Positions 35,288 to 46,700 of a stretch of 64,000 nucleotides of DNA are shown piece by piece. The position numbers and the translations under genes were made by a program. Origin of the DNA: Microbacterium fluvii (lineage in GTDB: Bacteria; Actinomycetota; Actinomycetes; Actinomycetales; Microbacteriaceae); the NCBI RefSeq assembly GCF_025515205.1, contig NZ_JAOPFX010000001.1, positions 1,488,001 through 1,552,000 of the forward strand, given 5' to 3'. Numbering within the stretch: the stretch's first letter is position 1; each line of letters opens with the position of its first letter. The notes under the pieces are model-generated. The model saw only the letters and a list, made by a program, of their open reading frames with translations. It did no database searches and had not been told where the DNA came from.

Positions 35288-36020
35288 CCTGTTCGGCCGA
35301 GCGGATGCTGTCGCGCAGGGCGCGGAGCCGCTCACGCAGGGCCCGCTCGGCGTCCCACCCCTGGGCGCGGGCCGTCGCGACGAGCTCGAGCAGGGCGTCA
35401 CCGAGCTCTGACTCGCTGGCCGGCTCGGCGACCTCCGATCCGCGAGACTGCATCTGCCCGCCGAGACCGCGGGCGGCCCCCGCATCCTCGTCCGGCGATT
35501 GCAGTCTCGCGGTGGCGGCGGGCTCGAGCCCGACCTGGGCGGCCTTCGACAGCAGCTTGTGGGCGAGGGCGAGCGACGGCATCCGCTCGCTCACACCGTC
35601 GAGCACGCTCGTGCGCTCGTGCTTCTCGAGCGCCTTCGCCGCGTTCCAGTGCACGAGCACCTCGGCGGGCGTCTCGGCCGTCTCACCGGCGAACACGTGC
35701 GGATGCCGGCGCACCATCTTGTCGGTGAGACCCGCGGCGACGTCGTCGATGTCGAAGGGGTCGTCGGGGTCGCGCGAGGCGATCTCGGCGTGGAACAGCA
35801 CCTGCCACAGCAGGTCGCCGAGCTCTTCCCGGAGGTCGGCGCGCGACCCCTCTTCGACGGCGTCGATGAGCTCTGCGCTCTCTTCGACGAGGTAGGGCAC
35901 GAGGTCGCGGTGCGTGATCTGCTGGGTCCAGACGCAGTGGTCGCGCACGGCGTGCATCGTCTCGGCGGCGGCGCGCAGGGCGTCGGCGGTCGTCTCGCGC
36001 GGGTCGGGCGCCTGGCTCAT
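35280..36020 (-). CDS. mazG: Nucleoside triphosphate pyrophosphohydrolase MazG
   Basis: This 246-residue hydrolase converts NTPs (including aberrant ones) to NMP and PPi. The MazG motif is EESAELIDAVEEGSRADLREELGDLLWQVLFH (key residues EExxE and ELGDLLxQVxFH, about 46-77). The substrate-discriminating region with KMVRRHPHVF follows. Between LLSKAAQVGLE and ELGDALLELV lies an insertion of about 28 residues encoded by a 73-bp inverted-repeat element. ATG 36020 overlaps the nhaA stop (ATGA). Confidence 0.92.
   Translation of the reverse strand: MSQAPDPRETTADALRAAAETMHAVRDHCVWTQQITHRDLVPYLVEESAELIDAVEEGSRADLREELGDLLWQVLFHAEIASRDPDDPFDIDDVAAGLTDKMVRRHPHVFAGETAETPAEVLVHWNAAKALEKHERTSVLDGVSERMPSLALAHKLLSKAAQVGLEPAATARLQSPDEDAGAARGLGGQMQSRGSEVAEPASESELGDALLELVATARAQGWDAERALRERLRALRDSIRSAEQGQ
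35440..35512. repeat. REP-like inverted repeat inside mazG
   Basis: CCGCGAGACTGCA (35440-35452) and its perfect reverse complement TGCAGTCTCGCGG (35500-35512) enclose 47 bp. The element lies wholly within mazG and is read in frame. The arms encode ARLQS at one side and MQSRGS at the other. Related GCGAGAC/GTCTC palindromes occur at 43.6 kb. Confidence 0.75.
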
Positions 36021-37150
36021 GCGTCGATCTCCATGCTCCGATGATGCCGTGCCCTCAGCGACACCAGCACGGCTGCCGCGACGAGGGCGACGAGCGAGCC
36101 GGCGAGCACGCCGAGGATCGCCTGGTCGCGAAGGCCGGCGTCGGAGGCGAAGGCGAGCCCCGCCAGCAGCAGCGAGACGGTGAACCCGATGCCGCCGAGC
36201 GCCCCCGCAGCGGCCAGGTCGCCGAACGCGATGCGCGGTCCGCCGAGGAGGCGCTGCCCGATCCACCCGGCGCCGGCGATGCCGACGAGCTTGCCGATCG
36301 GCAGGGCCACCGCGATGCCCCAGAACACCGGCGAGAGTCCGGTGCCGGCGGCGGGGATGACCACGAGCGCGGCGAGGAAGGCGAACAGCGGCAGCACGAC
36401 GCCGTTGATCCACGGCTCGAGGGTGTGGCGGGCGATCAGGGCGGGGCTCTGCGCCATCGCGAGCCCCAGCACGACGCCGGCGATCGTGGCGTGCACGCCG
36501 GAGAGATAGACGAGCACCCACGTCGCCACACCGAGCACGATGAGCGCGACCACCATCCACGGTCGCACCCGCTCGCCCATCACCCGGCTCACGATCGCGA
36601 AGCCCGCCGCGGCGAGCAGGGCCAGCAGCAGCATGACGCCGTCGAGGTCGGTGGCGAAGAGCACCGCGATGAACACGATCCCCACGATGTCGTCGAGGAT
36701 CGCGAGGGCCAGCAGGAACACGCGCACCCCGGAGGGCAGGCCGCGACCGAACACCGCGAGCACGCCGAGGGCGAAGGCGATGTCGGTCGCGGTGGGCACC
36801 GGCCACCCCTGCGCGAGTCCGGCAGGAGCGGCGACGGCGAGATACACCGCGATCGGCACCAGCACTCCCCCCGCAGCAGCGATCGCCGGCAGGGCGGCGC
36901 GCTTCGGGGAGCGCAGTTCACCCCGTGTGAGCTCGAACTGCAGCTCGACCGACACCGAGAAGAAGAAGATCGCCAGCAGCCCGTCGGAGACCCAGTGGGC
37001 GATCGACAGGTCGAGCGGCGCGATGCCGACGTGCACGTGCGACAGATCGATGACAGCCTGCCCGACGGGCGAGTTCGCCACGATCAGGCCGAGGGTCGCT
37101 GCCGCCAGCAGCAGCACGGCGGGAAAACGGTCGGAGCGGAGCAGTCTCAT
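36017..37150 (-). CDS. nhaA: Na+/H+ antiporter NhaA
   Basis: This 377-residue membrane protein has about 12 helices and exchanges cytoplasmic Na+ for external H+. The NhaA hallmarks are PTATDIAFALGVLAVFG and LALAILDDIVGIVFIA, whose paired aspartates (in TDIAFA and LDDI) form the ion-binding site, plus the ELQFELTRGEL loop and GGIGFTVSLL. ATG 37150 begins MRLLRSDRFPA. It is upstream of mazG, overlapping it by 4 nt, and divergent from ppc. Confidence 0.94.
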   Translation of the reverse strand: MRLLRSDRFPAVLLLAAATLGLIVANSPVGQAVIDLSHVHVGIAPLDLSIAHWVSDGLLAIFFFSVSVELQFELTRGELRSPKRAALPAIAAAGGVLVPIAVYLAVAAPAGLAQGWPVPTATDIAFALGVLAVFGRGLPSGVRVFLLALAILDDIVGIVFIAVLFATDLDGVMLLLALLAAAGFAIVSRVMGERVRPWMVVALIVLGVATWVLVYLSGVHATIAGVVLGLAMAQSPALIARHTLEPWINGVVLPLFAFLAALVVIPAAGTGLSPVFWGIAVALPIGKLVGIAGAGWIGQRLLGGPRIAFGDLAAAGALGGIGFTVSLLLAGLAFASDAGLRDQAILGVLAGSLVALVAAAVLVSLRARHHRSMEIDA

Positions 37151-37249
37151 GCAGAGCGGCCTTCCAGGGTCGGTGAGCGGACGCCGACCAGACTTCCCGG
37201 CACACCTCCCGGCATCGTAGTCCGTCACGAGCACGTAACAGCGCGCCGG

Positions 37250-37264
37250 TAGCGTGGAGGGATG
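37250..37264 (+). promoter_or_regulatory. Promoter -10 next to the ppc start
   Basis: TAGCGT (37250-37255), then GGAGGG, then ATG 37262. The six bases also look like a ribosome binding site, so this is either a leaderless start or an RBS lying immediately after a TAGCGT coincidence. Confidence 0.45.
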
Positions 37265-39934
37265 CGCGAACTCACCCAGACCGAGGCCATCGACCTCGTC
37301 GGCCGCTTCGAAGCAGGTCAGGAGATCCCGGCCCGCATGCGCAAAGACGTGCGGATGCTGGGGGCCCTCCTCGGCCGTGTGCTGCGCGAGAGCGGCTCCG
37401 CGGGGCTGTACGACGACGTCGAGCGGCTGCGGGCGGCAACCATCCAGGCCTACACCGACGAGACGCCGGAGGCGTTCGAGCGGGCCGCCGCCATCGCCGA
37501 CGGGTTCACGATCGAGCGCTCCGCCGAGGTCGCCCGCGCCTTCACGTGCTACTTCCACCTCGTCAACCTCGCCGAGGAGCAGCAGCGCGTGCGCGTGCTG
37601 CGCGAGCGCGACGGACGCCCCGACCGCGAGGATGCGACCGACTCGGTCGCCGCCGCCTTCGTGCGCCTGTCGGCCGAGGTCGGCGACGAGACGGCGCTGC
37701 AGCGCCTGCAGGGGCTGCGGTTCCACCCCGTGTTCACCGCCCACCCGACCGAAGCGCGCCGGCGCGCGGTGTCGTCCAGCATCCGTCGTTTGGCCGCGCT
37801 GCTGGGCGAGCACGAGGCGTCGCTGCAGGGCGGCGCCGACCAGCGTCGGGCCGAGCGGCGGATGCTGGAGGAGATCGACACCCTGTGGCGCACGGCGCCG
37901 CTGCGGCCAGAGAAGCCGACGCCGGTCGACGAGGTGCGCTCGGTGATGGCGGTCTTCGACGAGACGCTCTACACGGCCGTGCCGCACGTCTATCGGCGTG
38001 TCGACGACGCACTGCAGGGTCCCGCTGCGGGCAGCCGCGAACCCGTCGTAAAGCCGTTCGTGCGGATCGGCTCGTGGGTCGGCGGCGATCGCGACGGCAA
38101 CCCGTTCGTCACGGCGTCGGTGACCCGCACCGCGGCCGCGATCGCGAGCGAGCACGTGCTGCGAGGTCTCGAGAACACCGCGGCGCGCATCGGGCGCACC
38201 CTCACCGTCGACGGCGAGAGCACTCCCGCCTCGCCCGAACTGACGGCTCTGCTCGACGACCTGGCGGCGGCAGACCCCGGCGCCGGCACCGCTGCCGCCC
38301 AGCGCTCCCCCAACGAGCCGCACCGCGCCGCGCTGCTGCTGATCGGCGCCCGCATCGCCTCGACGCGCGCGGGCGACAGCGAGCACGCGTACACGGACCC
38401 CGAGGAGCTGCTGGCGCACCTGCGCACGGTGCAGCAGTCGCTGGCGGCCGCGGGCGCCGGGCGGCAGGCCTACGGCCACCTGCAGCAGCTGGTCTGGCAG
38501 GTCGAGACCTACGGGTTCCACCTCACCGAGCTCGAGGTGCGTCAGCATTCCGCCGTGCACGCGCGCGTGCTCGCCGAGCTGGAGGCCGGCACGGCGCGCA
38601 CCGAGCTGACCGAGGAGGTGCTCGAGGTGTTCCGCACGATCGCGCACCTTCAGGAGGCCCACGGCCCGCGTGCGGCCGGTCGTTACATCGTCTCCTTCAC
38701 GCAGTCCGCGGCCGACCTCGACGCCGTGCATCTGCTCGCCCGCCACGCGGTCGGCCCCGACGCAACGCCGCCCGTGCTCGACGTCATCCCGCTGTTCGAG
38801 ACCTTCGCCGACCTGCAGGCCGCGCCGCAGATCCTCGCCGAGGTCATCGGGCACCCCGCGTTCGCGGAACGGCTCGAGGCCACCGGGCGGCGCCTGGAGG
38901 TCATGCTCGGCTACTCCGACTCGTCGAAGGACGTCGGTCCCGTCGCCGCCAACCTCGCGCTGTACGAGGCCCAGGCGAGGATCGCGGCCTGGGCCCAGGA
39001 GGAGGGCATCGAGCTGACGCTCTTCCACGGCCGCGGCGGTGCGCTCGGCCGCGGCGGCGGCCCCGCCAACTCGGCGGTGCTCGCCCAGCCGCCGCACTCG
39101 GTCGACGGTCGGTTCAAGCTCACCGAGCAGGGAGAGGTCATCTTCGCCCGCTACGGCGACCCGGCCATCGCCATGCGCCACATCGACCAGGTCGCCGCGG
39201 CGGTGCTGCTGGCCTCATCGCCCACCATCGAGCGCCGCAACCGAGCCGCCGCCGAGCGGTACGCCGACATCGCCGAGGTGATGGACCGCACGTCACGGCA
39301 GCGCTTCTTCGATCTCGTCAAGGCACCGGGCTTCGCACCGTGGTTCGCCCGGGTGACCCCCATGGAAGAGATCGGGCTGCTCGCCCTGGGCTCGCGGCCC
39401 GCCCGCCGCGGCCTGTCGGTCGAGTCGCTGGAGGATCTTCGGGCGATCCCCTGGGTGTTCGCGTGGACGCAGGCCCGCATCAACCTGGCCGGGTGGTTCG
39501 GCCTGGGAACGGCGCTCGAGAGCGTCGGCGACGAAGAGCGGCTCCGGGCCGCCTACGACGATTGGCCGCTGCTGCACACCCTCATCGACAACGTCGCGAT
39601 GAGCCTCGCCAAGGCCGATGCGCGCATCGCGCGGCGCTACCTCGACCTCGGCGACCGCGCCGACCTCGCCGAGCTCGTGATGGAGGAGATGGAGCTCACC
39701 CGCTCGTGGGTGATCCGCCTCACCGGCGGCACGGAGCTGCTCGGCAACAAGCCGGTGCTCCAGCGCGCCGTCAAGATGCGCAGCCCGTACGTCGACGCCC
39801 TCTCGCTACTGCAGCTGCGCGCACTCCGATCGCTGCGCGATGCGCCGGAGACGGCCCCCGCCGATCCCGACGTGCAGCGCCTGCTGCTCCTGTCGGTGTC
39901 GGGCGTCGCCGCCGGTCTGCAGAACACGGGCTGA
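37262..39934 (+). CDS. ppc: Phosphoenolpyruvate carboxylase
   Basis: This 890-residue cytoplasmic enzyme carboxylates PEP with bicarbonate to oxaloacetate to replenish the TCA cycle. Signatures: FTAHPTEARRR (catalytic His, near residue 161), the SDSSKDVG segment (near 557), the glycine-rich HGRGGALGRGGGP loop (near 590) and the conserved C-terminus ending QNTG. The length fits the family. It is the sole gene on its strand here, followed after 13 nt by a palindromic repeat facing the convergent hexapeptide gene. Confidence 0.97.
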   Translation: MRELTQTEAIDLVGRFEAGQEIPARMRKDVRMLGALLGRVLRESGSAGLYDDVERLRAATIQAYTDETPEAFERAAAIADGFTIERSAEVARAFTCYFHLVNLAEEQQRVRVLRERDGRPDREDATDSVAAAFVRLSAEVGDETALQRLQGLRFHPVFTAHPTEARRRAVSSSIRRLAALLGEHEASLQGGADQRRAERRMLEEIDTLWRTAPLRPEKPTPVDEVRSVMAVFDETLYTAVPHVYRRVDDALQGPAAGSREPVVKPFVRIGSWVGGDRDGNPFVTASVTRTAAAIASEHVLRGLENTAARIGRTLTVDGESTPASPELTALLDDLAAADPGAGTAAAQRSPNEPHRAALLLIGARIASTRAGDSEHAYTDPEELLAHLRTVQQSLAAAGAGRQAYGHLQQLVWQVETYGFHLTELEVRQHSAVHARVLAELEAGTARTELTEEVLEVFRTIAHLQEAHGPRAAGRYIVSFTQSAADLDAVHLLARHAVGPDATPPVLDVIPLFETFADLQAAPQILAEVIGHPAFAERLEATGRRLEVMLGYSDSSKDVGPVAANLALYEAQARIAAWAQEEGIELTLFHGRGGALGRGGGPANSAVLAQPPHSVDGRFKLTEQGEVIFARYGDPAIAMRHIDQVAAAVLLASSPTIERRNRAAAERYADIAEVMDRTSRQRFFDLVKAPGFAPWFARVTPMEEIGLLALGSRPARRGLSVESLEDLRAIPWVFAWTQARINLAGWFGLGTALESVGDEERLRAAYDDWPLLHTLIDNVAMSLAKADARIARRYLDLGDRADLAELVMEEMELTRSWVIRLTGGTELLGNKPVLQRAVKMRSPYVDALSLLQLRALRSLRDAPETAPADPDVQRLLLLSVSGVAAGLQNTG

Positions 39935-39946
39935 CCCGCATCCCAC

Positions 39947-40012
39947 CCCGCGACCTGGCACCTGTTGCCGCTCGAACCCGCCCCGAGGCGACCGGAAGTG
40001 CCAAGTCGCGGG
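39947..40012. repeat. Palindromic repeat between convergent ppc and hexapeptide gene
   Basis: CCCGCGACCTGGCAC (39947-39961) pairs with GTGCCAAGTCGCGGG (39998-40012) at 14 of 15 positions, the exception being a G-U. The loop is 36 nt. It is the only content of the gap and could act as a bidirectional terminator. The CGCGAC core resembles the repeats at 35.4 and 43.6 kb. Confidence 0.65.
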
Positions 40013-40027
40013 ACACGGGGCGTGCTG

Positions 40028-42084
<2,057 letters not shown>

Positions 42085-42118
42085 CCCGGAGGCGGCCCGC
42101 TCTGCCATTGTGGAGGGC

Positions 42119-43552
42119 GTGAGCGCAGACGAGGCGGCGCCGGCCGCGAAGCTGTCGATGCCCACGATGGGCGGGCTCGTCGTGGGCTCGATGGTCGGCG
42201 CGGGCGTCTTCTCGCTGCCGGCGCGGTTCGCCGTCGAGACGGGGGTCGCCGGCGCCCTCATCGCGTGGGCGGTCGCCGGCGGCGGCACGTTCCTCCTCGC
42301 GCTGGTCTTCCAGCAGCTCGCCGTGCGGCGCCCGCACCTCGACGCCGGCGTCTACGCCTACGCGCGGGCCGGCTTCGGGGAGTACTTCGGGTTCTTCTCG
42401 GCGTTCGGCTACTGGGCGAGCGCCTGCGCGGGCAACGTCTTCTACCTCGTGTTCATCATGTCGACGCTCGGCGCCTTCTTCCCCGCGCTCGGGGCGGGCG
42501 ACACGCCACTGGCGATCGGCATCGCCTCGGTGCTGCTGTGGACGTTCTTCCTGCTGATTCGCGGCGGCGCGCGCCAGGCCGCGGCGATCAACCACGTCGT
42601 CACGGTGGCCAAGGTCGTGCCGATCCTCGTGTTCGTCGCGCTGTGCGCGTTCGCCCTCGACCCCGCCGTGTTCGCGGCGAACTGGGGCGGCGGAGCGGAT
42701 GCCGGATCGCTCCTATCGCAGGTGCAGGGCACGATGCTCGTGACGGTGTTCGTCTTCCTCGGCGTCGAGGGGGCGAGCGTGTACTCCCGCCACGCGAAGC
42801 GTCGCCGCGACGTCGGCCGCGCCACGACGCTCGGCTTCCTCAGCGTCTTCGCGATCTTCGCATCGGTGACGATCGTGTCGTACGGCATCCTGCCGCGCGA
42901 CCAGATCGCCGCGCTGCACCAGCCGTCGATGGCGGGCGTGCTCGAGGCGGTCGTCGGTCCGTGGGGCGGGATGCTGGTGAGCATCGGCCTCATCGTCTCG
43001 GTGCTCGGTGCGTACCTGGCGTGGGTGCTGATGGCCGCCGAGGTGCTCCTGGTGGCCGCCCGCGACGGCGACATGCCCCGGTTCCTGCGCGCCGACGACC
43101 GCCGAGATGTGCCCACCTCCGCTCTGCTGATGTCGTCGGCCGTGGCGCAGGTGGGCCTGATCGTCGTGCTCTTCTCGGCCGACGCGTTCGATTTCGCCCT
43201 CAACCTCACGAGTTCGCTCGTACTGATCCCGTACCTGCTGGCCGCCGGCTACGGCGTGCGCGTCGCAGCGGGCCGGGATGCCGCAGCGCCGGATGAGTCC
43301 CGCCGCCCCGGGGCGCTCCTGATCGCCGTCGGGGCGGCCCTGTACGCGGTCTTCCTCCTCGTGGCCGCCGGGGTCACCTATCTGCTGGTCTCGGCACTCA
43401 TCTACGCCCCCGCGACGGTACTGTTCGCGATGACCAGGCGCGAGGCGGGCCGAAGGGTGTTCTCCCGCCGCGAGGCGGTCGTGTTCGCCGTCGTGCTGGT
43501 CGGCGCGGTGGTGGCCATCGTCGCCCTCGCCGCGGACTGGATATCGATCTGA
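42119..43552 (+). CDS. Basic amino acid/polyamine antiporter (APC superfamily)
   Basis: This 477-residue membrane transporter has about 12 helices. The N-terminal motif MGGLVVGSMVGAGVFSLPARF matches the APA subgroup, which includes arginine/ornithine exchangers (ArcD); keys are GSMVGAG and the conserved FLGVEGASVYSRHAKRR segment after helix six. A terminal 'Ile' end at residue 477 follows the last helix. GTG 42119 is preceded by GGAGG (CATTGT is seven bases upstream). The neighbouring gdhA suggests amino-acid nitrogen metabolism; the substrate is inferred. Confidence 0.88.
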   Translation: MSADEAAPAAKLSMPTMGGLVVGSMVGAGVFSLPARFAVETGVAGALIAWAVAGGGTFLLALVFQQLAVRRPHLDAGVYAYARAGFGEYFGFFSAFGYWASACAGNVFYLVFIMSTLGAFFPALGAGDTPLAIGIASVLLWTFFLLIRGGARQAAAINHVVTVAKVVPILVFVALCAFALDPAVFAANWGGGADAGSLLSQVQGTMLVTVFVFLGVEGASVYSRHAKRRRDVGRATTLGFLSVFAIFASVTIVSYGILPRDQIAALHQPSMAGVLEAVVGPWGGMLVSIGLIVSVLGAYLAWVLMAAEVLLVAARDGDMPRFLRADDRRDVPTSALLMSSAVAQVGLIVVLFSADAFDFALNLTSSLVLIPYLLAAGYGVRVAAGRDAAAPDESRRPGALLIAVGAALYAVFLLVAAGVTYLLVSALIYAPATVLFAMTRREAGRRVFSRREAVVFAVVLVGAVVAIVALAADWISI

Positions 43553-43759
43553 GGCCCGCACCTCGCGTGGGCCTCCGCGCACCTGCGACGTGCGAGACCG
43601 GCCGTCCCCTGCGGTCTCAGATCCTGCGGTTGTGCCGCCGCCACCTCACACCTTCTGCGACTGCCCCGTCCGGGCGGTCACAGAACCGGCGCCCACCGCG
43701 CGCTGAAGTCGCACGTTGTGCGACCGGGTGGGCGGCTGGGTCGCAGAAGCGGCGCGAGG
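43553..43759. repeat. Composite palindromic (REP-like) region between convergent genes
   Basis: The gap between the permease stop and the mfd stop is bounded by ACCTCGCG (43560-43567) and CGCGAGGT (43753-43760). Inside are GAGACC/GGTCTC arms near 43594-43618. An imperfect hairpin of 14 bp joins TTCTGCGACTGCCC (43653-43666) and GGGCGGTCACAGAA (43672-43685). A perfect GTCGCAC-GTT-GTGCGAC stem (43708-43724) is enclosed by GCCCACC/GGTGGGC. No coding potential is convincing. It may terminate both flanking transcripts. Confidence 0.65.
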
Positions 43760-46700
43760 TTACACCGCGGGCGAGGCCGCGGCATCCTTCGCCGGCCACA
43801 GCTGATCGATCAGCTGGCCGACCCATGCGATGAGGTCTGCGTCGCCGACCGGCTCCCCGCCGGCGCTCGGCAGCGGCACGACCAGCGCGTCGCCGCCTGC
43901 CAGCAGCTTCGCCTTGGGGTGCAGCCGCTGCAGGCGCACCCGCATCGAGTCGGGCAGGTGCGCCGGGGCGATCCGCAGGTTCGGGCCCATCGCCACGACG
44001 TCGGCGAGTCCCGCCTTGGCCGCCCGCCGGCGCAGCCGCGCGACCGCGAGCAGCCCCTCTGTCTCGGCGGGCGGCTCGCCGTAGCGGTCGCGCAGCTCGT
44101 CGATGACGAGGTCGATGGCGTCGTCCTTCGCCGAGGCGGATGCTGCGGCAGACAGCTTCTGGTACGCCTCCAGTCGCAGCCGCTCGCTGTCGATGTACTC
44201 CTCGGGGATGCGGGCCTGCACGGGCAGCTCGAGCCGCAGCTCGGTGGGTCCCTCGGTGTCCTCGCCGCGGAAGGTGGCCACGGCCTCGCCGATCATGCGC
44301 AGATACAGGTCGAAGCCGACCCCGGCGATGTGGCCGGCCTGCTCGGCGCCGAGGAGGTTCCCGGCGCCGCGGATCTCGAGGTCTTTCAGCGCCACCTGCA
44401 TGCCGCTGCCGAGGTCGTTGTTGACGGCGATGGTCTCGAGCCGGTCGGCGGCGGTCTCGCTCAGGGGCTTGAGGTCGTCGTAGAGGAAGTACGCATACGC
44501 CCGCTCACGCCCTCGGCCGACGCGCCCTCGCAGCTGGTGCAGCTGCGAGAGGCCGTACTTGTCGGCGCGGTCGATGATGATCGTGTTGGCGTTGGAGATG
44601 TCCAGGCCCGTCTCGATGATCGTCGTCGAGACCAGCACGTCGCTCTTGCGCTCCCAGAAGTCGTCGACGACCTGCTCGAGCTGGTGCTCGCCCATCTTGC
44701 CGTGGGCGACGGCGATGCGCGCCTCCGGCACGAGCTCGGCGAGGTCGGCTGCGACGCGCTGGATCGACTGCACGCGATTGTGCACGTAGAACACCTGCCC
44801 CTCACGGAGCAGCTCGCGGCGGATCGCGGCGGCGATCTGCTTGTCGTTGCGCGCGCCGACGTACGACAGGATCGGGTGACGGTCCTCTGGCGGCGTCGCG
44901 AGGGTCGACATCTCGCGGATGCCGGTCACCGCCATCTCCAGCGTCCGAGGGATGGGCGTCGCGCTCATCGCGAGGATGTCGACGTTGGTCTTGAGCTTCT
45001 TCAGCTGGTCCTTGTGCTCGACGCCGAACCGCTGCTCCTCGTCGATGATGAGAAGGCCCAGGTCTTTGAAGATGACCTTCTCGGTGAGGATGCGGTGGGT
45101 GCCGATGACGAGGTCGACGGTGCCGTCGGTGAGCCCCGCGAGGGTGTCGGCGGCCTGCTTGTCGGTCTGGAAGCGCGACAGCGGTCGCACCTTCACCGGG
45201 AAGCCTGCGAACCGCTCGGTGAAGGTGTCGAGGTGCTGCTTGACCAGCAGCGTCGTCGGCACGAGCATCGCGACCTGCTTGCCGTCCTGGATCGCCTTGA
45301 ACGCGGCACGCACCGCGACCTCGGTCTTGCCGAACCCCACGTCGCCCGACAGCAGCCGGTCCATCGGGATGGGCTTTTCCATATCGGCCTTGATCTCGTC
45401 GATCGTCTGCAGCTGATCGAGGGTCTCCGCGAACGGGAACGCCTCTTCGAGCTCGCGCTGCCACGGGGTGTCGGGGCCGAAGGCGTGCCCCTTGGCAGCC
45501 ATCCGCGCCGAATAGAGCTTGACGAGCTCCACCGCGATGTCGCGCACGGCCTTCCGTGCCTTGCCCTTGGCGGCCGCCCAGTCGCTGCCGCCCATCTTCG
45601 AGAGCACGGGGGCCTCGCCCCCGACGTACTTCGACAGCAGGTCGAGTTGATCTGTGGGAACGAACAGCTTGTCGCCCGGGTAGCCGCGCTTGCTGGGGGC
45701 GTACTCGAGCACGAGGTACTCGCGCTTGCTCTTGACGGGATTGCGACCGCCCGACGACACCTCTCGCTGGGTGAGCTCGACGAAGCGCCCGATGCCATGG
45801 GTCGCGTGCACGACGACCTCGCCGGGCTTGAGCTGCAGCGGGTCGACGACGTTGCGCCGCCGCGAGGCGAGCTTCTTGACGACGCGCGTGTCGCCGCCGA
45901 TCGTGCGGCCGTAGAACTCGCTCTCGGTGAGCACCGCGAGCTTCGCCTCCGGCGACTCGAAACCGCGCTCGAGCGTCGCGGCCACGACGTGCACGACGCC
46001 CGGCTCGGGGGCCGTGAGCACCTCGTCGACCCGGCGCGCCGCGATGCCGCGCTCGGAGAGCACGTCGCGGGCACGGTCGACCAGGCCTGCGCCCGACGCC
46101 GCCACGACGACCCGCCACCCGTCGGCGACGAGCGCACCGACATGGGCGGTGGCCCCGTCGACGTTGCCCTGGAAAGAGGGCACCGCGGTGCCGGGCACAC
46201 GCACGACGGCCGCGTTCTCGAGCGCCGCATCGATGTCGATGAGGCCGTCGGCCGCCGCATCCGCCTCCCCTGAGTCGAACGCGGAGAGCCCCCACCACAC
46301 CTGCTCGCGCTCGCGCGCGGCCGCATGCAGGGCGGGAAGCGTCAGGAAGTCGCCCGAGCCGAGGTCGACGGGAGCGCTCGCCCCCGCCGTCGCCGCGCTC
46401 CAGGCCGCCTCGAGGAACTCGCGGTTGGTCTCGCCGAGGGTCATGGCGCGCGTCACCGAACGCTCGGGGTCGAGCAGCGCGATCGCACCGCCGACCGGCA
46501 GGTAATCGGCCAGCGACACCACACGGTCCACGAGCGCCGGGGTCAGCGACTCCATCCCCTCCACGGGGATGCCCGCCGTCATCTTCTCGAGCATGCCGGC
46601 AAGGCCGGGGAAGGCCGCCTTGAGCTGCTCGGCGCGTTCGCGCACGGATGCCGTGAGCAGCAGTTCGCGGGCCGGCACGAGCTCGACGGTGGCCACAGCC

